Shown here one piece after another: positions 1-8,185 of a stretch of DNA of 64,000 nt (its first letter is position 1; each line of letters opens with the position of its first letter). This DNA comes from JBJXGE01 sp046154185. GTDB taxonomy: Bacteria; Planctomycetota; UBA8108; UBA1146; JAJFFE01. The position numbers and the translations under genes are program-made. Location of the stretch: positions 7,224 through 71,223 of the forward strand of contig JBJXGE010000064.1 of the NCBI GenBank assembly GCA_046154185.1. Reading direction: 5' to 3'. Under the pieces are notes generated by a model, which searched no databases, was not told the DNA's origin, and was given only the letters and a program-made list of their open reading frames with translations.

Positions 1-868
1 GCTCGTGCAAACCGTGGACTTTTTTCCGCCGATCGTCGATGACCCGCGCGAATTCGGACGCATTGCGGCGGCGAACGCGTTGTCGGACATTTACGCGATG
101 GGCGCGTTGCCGTTTTGCGCGCTCAATCTGGTCGGCTTCCCGCGGCGCGAGCTCGAGCTTTCAGTGTTGAGCGAGATTCTCGCGGGCGGGGCCGAGAAGA
201 TGATCGAGGCAAAAGTCGCGCTCCTCGGCGGACATTCCGTCATGGACAACGAAATCAAATATGGACTCGCCGTCACCGGGCTCGTCGATCCGGCGAAGAT
301 CATCACCAACGGCGGTGCGCGACCGGGTGACCGGCTCGTGCTCACGAAACCGCTCGGCATGGGCGCCGTCACGGCTTCCATCCAAAAAGACAAAGCGAAC
401 CCCGAACACGTAGCGGCGGCGATTCGATCGATGGCCGCGCTCAACGATGGCGGCGCGCGCGCGGTCATCGCGGTCGGCGTGCATTCGCTCACCGACGTCA
501 CGGGCTTTGGACTTTTAGGTCATGGATCCGAGATGGCGCGCGCGTCGAAGGCGCGGCTCGTCTTTGACGTCGCGAGCCTGCCGCTCACACTGGGCGCGCG
601 CGAACTTGCCGAGGGCGGTTGCCTTTCGGGTGGCAGCGCGCGTTGTCGCCGATTTCTCGGCGAGCACGTACGCATCGCCGGTGGCGTAGCGAAGGCGCTC
701 GCAGATCTCGCGTTCGATGCGGAAACCTCGGGCGGCTTGCTCGCGGCCGTTGCGCCCGAGCGCTGCGCCGATTTAGTCGCGGCGCTCAAGCGCGAGCGCA
801 CGCAATGCGCCGCGGTCGTCGGCGAAGTGCTGGCGCCGGAAGGCGAGATTTGGGTCGAACTGCGCTGA
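1..868 (+). CDS. selD: Selenophosphate synthase (selenide, water dikinase), 5' truncated by window edge
   Basis: Makes selenophosphate from selenide and ATP, the selenium donor for selenocysteine and 2-selenouridine. The frame is open from base 2 and begins LVQTVDFF, matching the interior of SelD, so about 55 N-terminal residues (including the catalytic Cys/Sec and Lys) lie outside the window. Visible family landmarks are VDDP-x-FGRIAAANALSD-x-YAMG near the start, GGHS, TKPLGMG, the LTDVTGFGLLGH segment in the middle and DAETSGGLL near the C-terminus. The frame ends at TGA 866-868. It converges on a kinase-like gene with only 13 bases between stops. A tRNA-Sec gene 2 kb away supports a working selenium pathway. 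Identification is firm; whether the active-site residue is Cys or Sec cannot be seen. Confidence 0.95.
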   Translation, partial: LVQTVDFFPPIVDDPREFGRIAAANALSDIYAMGALPFCALNLVGFPRRELELSVLSEILAGGAEKMIEAKVALLGGHSVMDNEIKYGLAVTGLVDPAKIITNGGARPGDRLVLTKPLGMGAVTASIQKDKANPEHVAAAIRSMAALNDGGARAVIAVGVHSLTDVTGFGLLGHGSEMARASKARLVFDVASLPLTLGARELAEGGCLSGGSARCRRFLGEHVRIAGGVAKALADLAFDAETSGGLLAAVAPERCADLVAALKRERTQCAAVVGEVLAPEGEIWVELR

Positions 869-890
869 GACGCGTCTGCGCTCAGCGCAG
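860..890. terminator. Bidirectional terminator hairpin between convergent genes
   Basis: A perfect 10-bp inverted repeat (CTGCGCTGAG at 860-869 and CTCAGCGCAG at 881-890) with an 11-base loop. Both arms contain the stop codons of the convergent genes (TGA 866-868 on + and TGA at 884-882 on -). There is no T-tract, so if it terminates it may do so with Rho or simply protect 3' ends. Structure is certain; function is inferred. Confidence 0.5.
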
Positions 891-1814
891 CCCGCGCAAC
901 GGGGTCGGCTGCGCGGATTCAGTGCGCGCGGGCGAAATGTCGGCGCCGGCGCGCGTCTCGGTCGCGACCGCTTCCAGCAATAACTCCAGAACCGTCGTTT
1001 TCGCAAAACTTGCGCGATTACGGCGGTCGTACCATCGCTTGATGCGACGATAGACGCCGGCGTGATGCACGCCATACGTCGCGATTTCGCGCAGCAATTC
1101 GCGCTGTGTGTAGCCGCGCACAAACGCGTGCAGTAGCGGCTCGAATTGCGCCTCCGCTTTGCGCGCCATCGAGCGCAAGAGTCCCGACAGCTCTTGCGCC
1201 AACGCTTCGATCACGCGATAGCGCGGGCCGTAAGCGTTCTCGAGATCGAACCAAATGCGGCGCTCTCCGGTGATAAACAGATGCTTGATCGAGGCGTGCT
1301 CTTGCACGAGCAACGGCTCGTCGAGTGTGAAGGCGAGCTGCTGCCGGCGCGCGACATCGGCCGCCATGCGTTGCGTGAGCAGCGCTTTTTCGTCGAACGA
1401 CGTCGCTTCATCTTCGTAGATATCCGCAAGCGAGCGGCCGGCGCAAAACTCGACCCACATCGACGGCGTCAAGTTCGGCGCCGGCAACGCGTGCTCGCAG
1501 CGGCGAAACGTGTCGAAGCCCTTTTCCGTCCACAACGCCATACTCGCGAGTTCCGTCTCGAAGCGCGCCCGGGCGGTGACGCCGCGCTTGCCCTCGAATA
1601 AGCGATGCGATTGGTCTTTGAACCACTCGCCGCCGCGGCCGCCGCGCCGGCGATACACCTTGAGGAGCAGCGGTCGCTCCGGTCGTTCACAGACGTAGAG
1701 CAGATTGCCGCCGCCGTGCGAGCCGCCGTCTTGCAACAATCGCAGCGGCGCGCCGCAACCGCAGCGCACGGGGTGCGCAGCGACGACTGAAGAGTGCGCG
1801 GCGCTTATCGGCAC
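882..1814 (-). CDS. Kinase-fold protein resembling lipopolysaccharide core (Kdo/heptose) kinases
   Basis: 310 residues from a GTG start; overlaps the end of the upstream paralogue (1805-2848) by 10 bases, so the two are co-transcribed. Kinase-like landmarks in order: LLLKVYRRRG (candidate ATP-binding Lys, about residue 52), a Glu-bearing helix in ARARFETELAS (about 83-93), a hinge-like MWVEFCAG (about 118), then VQEHASIKHLFI and IWFDLENAY (about 170-195) in the positions of the catalytic and metal-binding loops. The HRD-type loop is therefore replaced by an H-x3-KH pattern. The closest named families are WaaP/InaA-type LPS kinases and small aminoglycoside/protein kinase-like folds; the substrate is unknown. 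An outer-membrane sugar or heptose is a reasonable guess given the glycosyltransferase nearby. Confidence 0.6.
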   Translation of the reverse strand: MPISAAHSSVVAAHPVRCGCGAPLRLLQDGGSHGGGNLLYVCERPERPLLLKVYRRRGGRGGEWFKDQSHRLFEGKRGVTARARFETELASMALWTEKGFDTFRRCEHALPAPNLTPSMWVEFCAGRSLADIYEDEATSFDEKALLTQRMAADVARRQQLAFTLDEPLLVQEHASIKHLFITGERRIWFDLENAYGPRYRVIEALAQELSGLLRSMARKAEAQFEPLLHAFVRGYTQRELLREIATYGVHHAGVYRRIKRWYDRRNRASFAKTTVLELLLEAVATETRAGADISPARTESAQPTPLRGLR

Positions 1815-2848
1815 GAGAGTTTTTCCTTGAGCTCGAGTGCAACGCGATACTTGGAGCCGGCTTTTTGCGCGCGCGCGCGCAGGCGCCGATCGAGCGCGCG
1901 CCCGACGCGGTGAAACACGTTAGGATGGCGATAGAAAAACTCATACGCCTTGAGCAAGCGATCGCGCCGCGGATAACCGCCGACCGTCTCTTCCATGAAG
2001 CGCTCGCGCAGCGCTTCCGGCAGTGATTTGCGGATGTTCCAGATGTATTGAATGATCTCGTGCGACACGCACTCGGCCGTGCGCGAAGGTCGGCGATAGA
2101 CCATTTCGAAGTCGAACCACAGGAACTCGCCGTTCTCAAGAATCATGACGTGCTTGCCATCGCCGTTTTCGTGCACGAGCCGCGGCTCGCGTCGTTCGAT
2201 CGCGAGATCGTGGCGCCGACTCCACACCGGTAGCCACCGGCGATACGTCGCGAAGCGCTCGTCGACGGGAATCTGCTCGTCACGTAAATAGTCGTTGAGC
2301 TTCACGCGCGACAAATACTCGAACAGCATATAGCCGCCTTCGGGACAACCGGGCGCGCATACTTTCACTTCCGGGTAATGGCGAAAGACGCGGAAGCCGG
2401 CATCGCGCCACAGCTCGAGACATTCGCGTTCGATGCGGAGGCGCGTGCGCGGCATATAAGAAGTCTGGCCGGCGAGCAGCAGGTTCTCGAGACTCTTGAA
2501 TATGTTGGAGAGTGCGCTCCGACTCCCGTAGTAAACCTTCAGAACCGCCCAGCCGCCGCGAAACGGCACTTTGTAGAGGTAGTTGCCGTTCTTGAGCAGC
2601 AAGTACGGGCGCAAGTCATCGAATGTGAGCACTTCGCGGGCGGCATCGCGCCCTTCGTGCGAATCTTTGCCGGCGGCTAGCGCGGTCGTCTCCAACTTCG
2701 CGTGCAACTCCAAGAAGAAATCCCAGTGCGATGTCGGCCAGGCCGCGATTAGACCATAAGCTCCGTGGTATCGCAAAGCGCGCGGATCGCGGGCCGCGAA
2801 TTCTCGATTGCCGGCAAATACCCGCTTGAGCTTGCGTCGGTCGCGCAC
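1805..2848 (-). CDS. Kinase-fold protein resembling LPS core kinases (paralogue of the next gene)
   Basis: About 347 residues if started at GTG 2848. The open frame runs up to 2983, but its first 45 codons would be antisense to the tRNA-Sec gene and read as low-complexity Arg-rich sequence, so the inner start is preferred. Landmarks: WAVLKVYYG (candidate ATP-binding Lys), RIERECLELWRDAGF (helix C Glu), YMLFEYLS (hinge), LVHENGDGKHVMI and FLWFDFEMVY (catalytic and metal loops). The KH-x-M-I plus WFDFE pattern is the same as KH-L-F-I plus WFDLE in the adjacent paralogue. It is first in a two-gene unit, and its stop TAA overlaps the next start. Likely phosphorylates a glycan or lipid core; the exact substrate is not deducible. 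Confidence 0.6.
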   Translation of the reverse strand: MRDRRKLKRVFAGNREFAARDPRALRYHGAYGLIAAWPTSHWDFFLELHAKLETTALAAGKDSHEGRDAAREVLTFDDLRPYLLLKNGNYLYKVPFRGGWAVLKVYYGSRSALSNIFKSLENLLLAGQTSYMPRTRLRIERECLELWRDAGFRVFRHYPEVKVCAPGCPEGGYMLFEYLSRVKLNDYLRDEQIPVDERFATYRRWLPVWSRRHDLAIERREPRLVHENGDGKHVMILENGEFLWFDFEMVYRRPSRTAECVSHEIIQYIWNIRKSLPEALRERFMEETVGGYPRRDRLLKAYEFFYRHPNVFHRVGRALDRRLRARAQKAGSKYRVALELKEKLSCR

Positions 2849-2854
2849 TAGATT
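2826..2854 (+). promoter_or_regulatory. Candidate sigma-70 promoter for tRNA-Sec
   Basis: TTGAGC at 2826-2831 and TAGATT at 2849-2854 are separated by exactly 17 bases and would start transcription near 2861, about 18 bases before the mature 5' end of the tRNA. Each box matches its consensus at 4 of 6 positions. It overlaps the beginning of the oppositely oriented kinase-like gene. Confidence 0.35.
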
Positions 2855-2878
2855 CCCGTTTCTGTCGATTCTCGCAGC

Positions 2879-2976
2879 GGGAGTGAATGGGTTCCTGGTG
2901 GACCTCCTGGGCTTCAAACCCACGGTGCGGCGCGAACAACGCCGTAGGTCGGTTCGATTCCGATACACTCCCGCCA
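2879..2976 (+). tRNA. selC: tRNA-Sec (anticodon TCA), selenocysteine-inserting tRNA
   Basis: A 98-base tRNA gene with encoded CCA (2974-2976) and discriminator G 2973. The acceptor arm pairs GGGAGTG (2879-2885) with CACTCCC (2966-2972); the eighth pair expected for tRNA-Sec would be A-A here and may be open. The anticodon loop CTTCAAA (2912-2918) presents TCA at 2914-2916 on a TGGG/CCCA stem. The variable arm is long, with a 6-bp stem formed by GCGGCG and CGCCGT around a CGAACAA loop, a Sec-tRNA hallmark. The T arm is GTCGG-TTCGATT-CCGAT. UGA-decoding, the long extra arm and proximity to selD make this tRNA-Sec rather than a suppressor or Ser tRNA. It lies antisense to a spurious 5' extension of the neighbouring kinase-like frame. 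Confidence 0.93.
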
Positions 2977-3017
2977 ATTGCACTGACGATATTCGAACCT
3001 TTGTGGTCCGGTCCCCA

Positions 3018-4883
3018 TCAACTCTTCGGCACGAACACCTTCGTGACGCGGCGGGCCTGCACCGTCACTTCTTCATCGACGCGGGCGTCGCGGAGTTCTT
3101 GATAGTGTTCGAGGACGGCGCGGCTCACGGCTTCTGGGAAGGAGTTGGGGTTGCGCGTCATCTTGGGAAAGATGTAGCCGCCGCGATTGCCGTGCTCGTC
3201 GATCTCGAGGAAGCCGAAGCGGTCTTCGACGAACACGACCGCCGCGAATTTGCGGTCGACGACCTCGCGCAACAGCTCGGTCGGATCCCAGATTCTCTCG
3301 TCGGCGAGTTGGCGAAACATGAACGGTTGGTATTCGAGCGGCCGATTCAAGATCACCACGAACGAGGCGTCTTCCGAGAGAATGGGGCCGTCCGTGTTCG
3401 CGAGCGCGGCGAGCGTCTTGCCGCGGCGCGCGATCTCGTTGCGGCGCGCGAGCGACGTGCCGCGCGTGAACTCATAGTTGAAATTGCCGCCGACCACAAA
3501 CAGCGCGAGCAGCACGACGCCGACGAGACGCCAACGGCCGGTCGCCTGCCACAGAGTTGGCGCGGCGCAAAGACATAGCGCGGTCACATACTCGTAGAGA
3601 TAGTTGACGTCGGAACCGGTGCGCCCGATGAGCATCGCGCTCAACACGCCACCGAGGAGCAACACGCCAGCAGCGCGCGCCGGGCGATCGTGACGCGAGT
3701 TGCCGGTCCAGCCGATCACGGCAAACACAGCGCAGAGGCAAAACAACGCATGAAAAACCGTCGCGCCGATGCGCACGCCATTGAGTTTCGCGATGAACAT
3801 CTCTTCTTGCTCGAGCGCCCCGAAGAGACTTCGTGCGAACCAATCGGACGTCGTCGCCAACCCCGCGACGGGAAGGAGCGCGAGCACGGCCGCACCGCAC
3901 AGACCGACAAAACCGATGCGCGCCCACAGGCTTCGGTCGTGCGCGATGATGGTCGCGGGCCGGAGCGCAAGCAGTGCCCAGAGCGCGAGCGGATAACTCC
4001 ACGACGACCACATCGAAAGCATCCACTTGCGCTCGACGTCGCCCCATCGATACGGCAGCTGATTCAAGTGAATCAAATGGTTGTACGGCTCGCCGCCGAG
4101 CGCCGCGTTGCCGATGAGAAACGTCGCGATGCCCGCAAGCGAGAGGCCAAGCGGCCAGCTAAGCGCGAACCACCCGCTGCGCATCACGAGTAGCGCATAG
4201 CTCGCGCACGGCAGCGCCAAGAGCGAGTGCCGCGTGTACACGCTCAGGAAAAAGCAAATCGCACCGAGCCAAAGATCTCGTTGTGCGTTGAGAGTCGGCG
4301 CTGACGACGGCGATCCATTGGCCGCCGCGGAATCGCGTGGACTCGCGCGCAGCGTGAAGTACATGCCGGCGAGTCCGAACGCCAAACCCAAAGCGTCGAC
4401 GCGCACGACCATGCCGAACTCCTGCACGAACGTGCTCGACAGAAACAGCCCCGCGCCGACGAACCCCGCGCCCTCCGCCGCGGCGCCGAGCGCGCCTTCG
4501 CGCCGCAAGATCAGCGCGATCAACCCCGCGCTGATCAACACTGCGAGCATCGACAACAATCGACCCGCGAAGAACGGCGCGTCGACGGATTGCGGCAAGC
4601 AGCCGAGCACCAGCGGATAGACAGGTGGATAGTTGCCGACGAGATACGGCGGCTCGCCGAACGGCGGATACAAACCGGGTGAACTCAGGTCGACGGCGCG
4701 GCGCGCCATGTCGAGCACTTCGGCCTCCCCGTAGCGCAACTCGAATGGAAACGTGAGGAGTGGCAACGCACGATAGGCGAAGAGTCCGAACGCGAGACAT
4801 AAGAACACCGACGGTCCCCACTCGGTCGCGTAGCGCGCGAGCATCGACGGCGCCGCGGGTGGGATCTGCGCCGCCCGCTTCAT
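3018..4883 (-). CDS. Multi-pass membrane glycosyltransferase, GT39/ArnT-like (GT-C fold)
   Basis: 621 residues from ATG 4883, overlapping the lysA stop as ATGA, so it is translationally coupled to lysA. About a dozen hydrophobic segments are visible from residue 24 (VFLCLAFGLFAYRALPLL) through residue 470, followed by a soluble C-terminal part. The first periplasmic loop carries ELRYGEAEVLDMARR, where GT-C enzymes keep their acidic catalytic residue, and YLVGNYPPVYPLVLG follows as in GT39 relatives. Such enzymes move a sugar from a polyprenyl-phosphate carrier onto lipid A, glycans or proteins at the periplasmic face. Donor and acceptor are unknown. Family placement is by topology and the first-loop motif only. 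Confidence 0.65.
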   Translation of the reverse strand: MKRAAQIPPAAPSMLARYATEWGPSVFLCLAFGLFAYRALPLLTFPFELRYGEAEVLDMARRAVDLSSPGLYPPFGEPPYLVGNYPPVYPLVLGCLPQSVDAPFFAGRLLSMLAVLISAGLIALILRREGALGAAAEGAGFVGAGLFLSSTFVQEFGMVVRVDALGLAFGLAGMYFTLRASPRDSAAANGSPSSAPTLNAQRDLWLGAICFFLSVYTRHSLLALPCASYALLVMRSGWFALSWPLGLSLAGIATFLIGNAALGGEPYNHLIHLNQLPYRWGDVERKWMLSMWSSWSYPLALWALLALRPATIIAHDRSLWARIGFVGLCGAAVLALLPVAGLATTSDWFARSLFGALEQEEMFIAKLNGVRIGATVFHALFCLCAVFAVIGWTGNSRHDRPARAAGVLLLGGVLSAMLIGRTGSDVNYLYEYVTALCLCAAPTLWQATGRWRLVGVVLLALFVVGGNFNYEFTRGTSLARRNEIARRGKTLAALANTDGPILSEDASFVVILNRPLEYQPFMFRQLADERIWDPTELLREVVDRKFAAVVFVEDRFGFLEIDEHGNRGGYIFPKMTRNPNSFPEAVSRAVLEHYQELRDARVDEEVTVQARRVTKVFVPKS

Positions 4884-6148
4884 GGTGCGCGCTCCAGACG
4901 CACTTGATCTTCGTAGCTCTCGCGCCGCCGAATGACGCGCGCGTCCGCGCCATCGACCATCACTTCGGCCGCGCGCCCGCGCGTGTTGTAGTTGCTGGCC
5001 ATCGAGAAACCGTAGGCGCCCGTCGTGAAGACCGCGAGCACATCGCCGGCGCGCACATCGGTCGGCAATCGTCGATCACGCCCGAGAAAGTCCGCGCTCT
5101 CGCAGATCGGTCCGACAATATCCACGTCGCCGGTCGCGTCCTCTTCGGTCGCGGGCCGGTTCGCGCTCCGCACCGGCCAAATGCGATGATAGGCCTGGTA
5201 CAACGATGGTCGGATCAAGTCGTTCATGCCGGCGTCGCAAATCGCAAAGCGCCGGCCACCGCTTTCCTTGAGTGTGACGATGCGAGTGAGTAACACGCCC
5301 GCGTTCGCGAGGATCAGTCGACCCGGCTCGAGAATCAGCCCAAGCCCGCTCGACGCCACGAGCGGCAAGATCGCCTCGGCGAAAGCTTGCGGCGGCAAGC
5401 CTTCGTGCGCGCGATAGTGCGCGCCGAAACCGCCGCCGATGTCGAGCCACCGGAGCGGCGGGCGCGGCCGCAGCGAAGACGCGAATTCGAGCACTTTCGC
5501 GATCGCCTGCGCGTAGGGCGCAACTTCGGTGATTTGCGAGCCGAGATGCACGTGCAAACCTGCGACTTCGAGATTGCGAAACTCGGCCGCGCGCGCAAGC
5601 ACGCCCGCCGCTTGCTCGAGGTCGACGCCGAATTTGTTTTCCCGCTTGCCGGTCGTGATGTAGCGATGCGTGCGCGGATCGACATCGGGATTGACGCGCA
5701 GTGCGACCGCCGCCACGCGGCGATGCCGCGTCGCGCTCGCGGAAATGCGCGCGAGTTCCGGCTCCGACTCGACATTGAAAAGAAAGATCCCAGCGGCCAT
5801 CGCCGCGTCGATCTCACTCTCGGTTTTGCCGACACCGGCATACACGATGCGCTCGGGCCGACCGCCTGCTTCGAGCACGCGCTGAAGTTCACCGCCCGAG
5901 ACGACATCGAATCCGGCGCCGAGTTCCGCCAAGAGCCGCAAGACCGCGAGGTTCGAATTGGCCTTCACCGAATAGCAAATGAGCGGCTGCGGACGGGCGC
6001 CGCCGAACGCGGCTTCGAGGACCGCGAAGTGATGCCGAATCGTCCTGGCGCAATAAACATAGAGTGGTGTGCCATGACGTTCGGCCAGCTCGCGCGCGGG
6101 CGCCTCATCACACCACAGCTCTCCGTTACGGTACGCGAAATGGTCCAA
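4880..6148 (-). CDS. lysA: Diaminopimelate decarboxylase
   Basis: Decarboxylates meso-diaminopimelate to L-lysine, the last step of lysine synthesis, using PLP. Fold type III landmarks: GTPLYVYCARTIRHHF, CYSVKANSN (PLP-binding Lys), GLHVHLGSQ, DIGGGFG, EPGRLILANAG, CESADFLGRDRRLP (catalytic Cys-Glu) and GAYGFSMASNYN near the C-terminus. The chosen start is TTG 6148, which gives an N-terminus LDHFAYRNGEL like that of other LysA proteins and has GGAG 6 bases upstream. The frame stays open to a TTG at 6187, giving a 435-residue alternative. It is followed without a gap by the membrane glycosyltransferase (ATGA overlap), an unusual partner. Confidence 0.95.
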   Translation of the reverse strand: MDHFAYRNGELWCDEAPARELAERHGTPLYVYCARTIRHHFAVLEAAFGGARPQPLICYSVKANSNLAVLRLLAELGAGFDVVSGGELQRVLEAGGRPERIVYAGVGKTESEIDAAMAAGIFLFNVESEPELARISASATRHRRVAAVALRVNPDVDPRTHRYITTGKRENKFGVDLEQAAGVLARAAEFRNLEVAGLHVHLGSQITEVAPYAQAIAKVLEFASSLRPRPPLRWLDIGGGFGAHYRAHEGLPPQAFAEAILPLVASSGLGLILEPGRLILANAGVLLTRIVTLKESGGRRFAICDAGMNDLIRPSLYQAYHRIWPVRSANRPATEEDATGDVDIVGPICESADFLGRDRRLPTDVRAGDVLAVFTTGAYGFSMASNYNTRGRAAEVMVDGADARVIRRRESYEDQVRLERAP

Positions 6149-6278
6149 ACACAGCTCCGTAGTGTTCGCCGTGAGGGCGATCGGCAAGGCGTGGAGCTTA
6201 GCAGCGATTCAGTGACGGCGCAAAGGAGCGTCGTGCTCGCCGTTGTCGACGCAGTGAGTCGCGCGAGCGTGGAGTCGA

Positions 6279-7103
6279 CTACTTGCTGACCTCGATCAGC
6301 GCCAGGATTTCCCTCAGTTCTTGCGGCTGCTCCGGCAGTTTCCACTCGGCGGGGTAAAACGCTTTTTCAATATCTGGGTACTTGAGCTCGCTCATGTCGG
6401 CGAGCGTAACCTGGTGCGAGGGGACGTTTATTCCCATGCGATCGTAGCTGCCGCGCTTCTCGGGCTCGCGATAACGCAAGAAGCTCTTGAACTTCACCGT
6501 GAACGGCTCGCTTTGGGCGCGATCTATTTTCCCGACGGGTCTCAGCTCGAACTCGAGCACGCGAAAATAGCCGAGGTTCATCCGGAAGTCTTTCGCGCTC
6601 GCGGTCTCCTTGAACCACCACTTCGCCGTAGTGAGTCCTTTGGACTCGCTAATCTTCACCGACATATCGGACTTGCGCGTGATACCGATATGCGACTTGA
6701 GCTCTTTCTCGAGAAAGAAATGATCTTTGCTACTGGTGGCTTCGAGTTTGAGTCGAAAAACGGGCCGGCCCTGATTCTCCTTGTGTTGAGTCAGAGTCGC
6801 CTTAATGGCTTTCTCGATTTCGCCCGGCGCCTGGCCACGGCGCACGCAGTCTTCATAGCGCTTAGCGACCTCGAACATGCATTCGTCGGGGATCAGTTTG
6901 ATGTCGATCCCGATGCCGTCCTCCGTGAGTTGCTCGGTTTTGAATTCCTGCAACTCCTTGACATATTTTGCGGCCGCCGCCGCGCGGTCCTTCGTCGTGT
7001 CGCCCGTCGATTGCGCATTCGCAAACGGCAGCGCGGCCAAGCAACCGAGCAGTAGAAAAACTGAAACCGCGCCAATTCTGCGAGTCGGAGTGAATCGCGC
7101 CAT
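6279..7103 (-). CDS. Exported protein of unknown function
   Basis: 274 residues from ATG 7103, chosen because GGAGGAG lies 8 bases upstream and because it starts a clear Sec signal peptide (RFTPTRR, then a hydrophobic core, cleavage near ANAQ at about residue 31). The open frame extends to 7277, but the extra 58 residues are Arg-rich and lack a signal. The mature protein is charged and mostly polar with no recognised motif; a Cys pair occurs in PDECMFEVAKRYEDCVRR. It stands alone between lysA and fliA. No function is proposed. Confidence 0.8.
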   Translation of the reverse strand: MARFTPTRRIGAVSVFLLLGCLAALPFANAQSTGDTTKDRAAAAAKYVKELQEFKTEQLTEDGIGIDIKLIPDECMFEVAKRYEDCVRRGQAPGEIEKAIKATLTQHKENQGRPVFRLKLEATSSKDHFFLEKELKSHIGITRKSDMSVKISESKGLTTAKWWFKETASAKDFRMNLGYFRVLEFELRPVGKIDRAQSEPFTVKFKSFLRYREPEKRGSYDRMGINVPSHQVTLADMSELKYPDIEKAFYPAEWKLPEQPQELREILALIEVSK

Positions 7104-7242
7104 GATCGAAACTCCTCCAGTGAATATGAAGCTAAAAGCCGACGATCGGCATCGGTCGAAAACGCAGTGAACGGCGAGCAGCTTAGGTCGAAGTGCGAGC
7201 GATCGCAAGTATTGGCATAGACATGGCACGGCACATATTGCG

Positions 7243-7268
7243 CTCCGCCTGCGACGCCGCAGGCGGAG
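7243..7268 (-). terminator. Stem-loop downstream of fliA, end of the flagellar operon
   Basis: A perfect 10-bp stem (CTCCGCCTGC at 7243-7252 and GCAGGCGGAG at 7259-7268) with loop GACGCC, 26 bases past the fliA stop. There is no T-tract on either side, so intrinsic termination would be weak. It marks the end of the 23-kb flagellar unit. The rest of 7104-7293 holds only the upstream region of the exported-protein gene. Confidence 0.5.
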
Positions 7269-7293
7269 GGTGCGCACAAGACGCTAGGGTCCG

Positions 7294-8130
7294 CTACGTC
7301 CGAACCAGCTCGCGCCGGTACTTGTGCAATTGGCTCCGCAGACGCAAGACGATGCGCGAATGGAGTTGGCAGACGCGCGACTCGGACAAACCGAGCGTCG
7401 AGCCGATCTCGCGCATGGTGAGATCCTCGAAGTAATAGAGCAGCATGATGAGCCGCTCCTTCCGCGACAGAAACTTCGTAATGAACTCAGTCACTTCTTT
7501 CTTTAGCGTCTCATCCTCGGGATCCGCGCAGCGTTTGTCCTCGAGGATATCGATCTTGCGGAGCGTCTTTGAATCGCCCTCTTCGCTCGCATGATCATTG
7601 AGCGACACCATAGTGACGGCGCTCGCCTCGCGAATGAGCTCCTCGTATTCGCTCGGCGAAATCGCCAAACGAGTCGCGATCTCCGGATCGGTCGGCGCGC
7701 GGCCCAGTTCGTTTTCGAGTTCTTGATAGACGTCGTCGAGCTGGTGGGCCTTCGTGCGCACAATGCGCGGCACCCAGTCGAGCGCGCGCAGCGCATCGAG
7801 AATCGAGCCGCGAATGCGCGTCGTGCAATAGGTCTCGAACTTCACGCCACGCTCGAGATCGAAGCCGTCGATCGCGTCCATGAGACCGAACACGCCGGCG
7901 CTGAACAAATCGTCGAGTTCGACATTCTGCGGCAGCTTCACGAGAATTCGCTCAGCAATGTACTTCACGAGCGACAGGTAACGCTCCATGAGGTGATTGC
8001 GAAGTTCGACTCTACCGTTGTGCTTGTATTCAATCCAAACGAGCTCGAGCTCGGGGTCCGAGATGCGGGTCTTGCCAACCAGCGGATGCTTTCTCGGATC
8101 GAACTTCTTGCTCTTCGTGTGCGTCGTCAC
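7294..8130 (-). CDS. fliA: RNA polymerase sigma factor for flagellar late genes (sigma-28 / FliA-WhiG family)
   Basis: 278 residues from GTG 8130, with GGAGG upstream. Region 2 is seen in YLSLVKYIAERI-x-VKLP, ELDDLFSAGVFGLMDAIDGFD and VKFETYCTTRIRGSILDALR, followed by DWVPRIVR, the FliA-type region 2.4/3 boundary. Region 3 includes LGRAPTDPEIA; region 4 contains KERLIMLLYYFEDLTMREIGSTLGLSESRVCQLHSR with the recognition helix. It directs transcription of flagellin, motor and chemotaxis genes after hook completion in well-studied bacteria. Last gene of the flagellar operon, so its expression should follow that operon. No anti-sigma factor FlgM is seen in the window. Confidence 0.95.
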   Translation of the reverse strand: MTTHTKSKKFDPRKHPLVGKTRISDPELELVWIEYKHNGRVELRNHLMERYLSLVKYIAERILVKLPQNVELDDLFSAGVFGLMDAIDGFDLERGVKFETYCTTRIRGSILDALRALDWVPRIVRTKAHQLDDVYQELENELGRAPTDPEIATRLAISPSEYEELIREASAVTMVSLNDHASEEGDSKTLRKIDILEDKRCADPEDETLKKEVTEFITKFLSRKERLIMLLYYFEDLTMREIGSTLGLSESRVCQLHSRIVLRLRSQLHKYRRELVRT

Positions 8131-8185
8131 CCAGCCCTCCCATCTTCATCCGTGAAAAGTCGCCGTAGTGCTCACTCTTATTGAT

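Noticed and set aside
7213..7229. TTGGCATAGACATGGCA resembling a sigma-54 promoter on the plus strand
   Set aside because: Points into the 3' end of fliA on the other strand; no gene downstream in that direction and the -12 box is imperfect.
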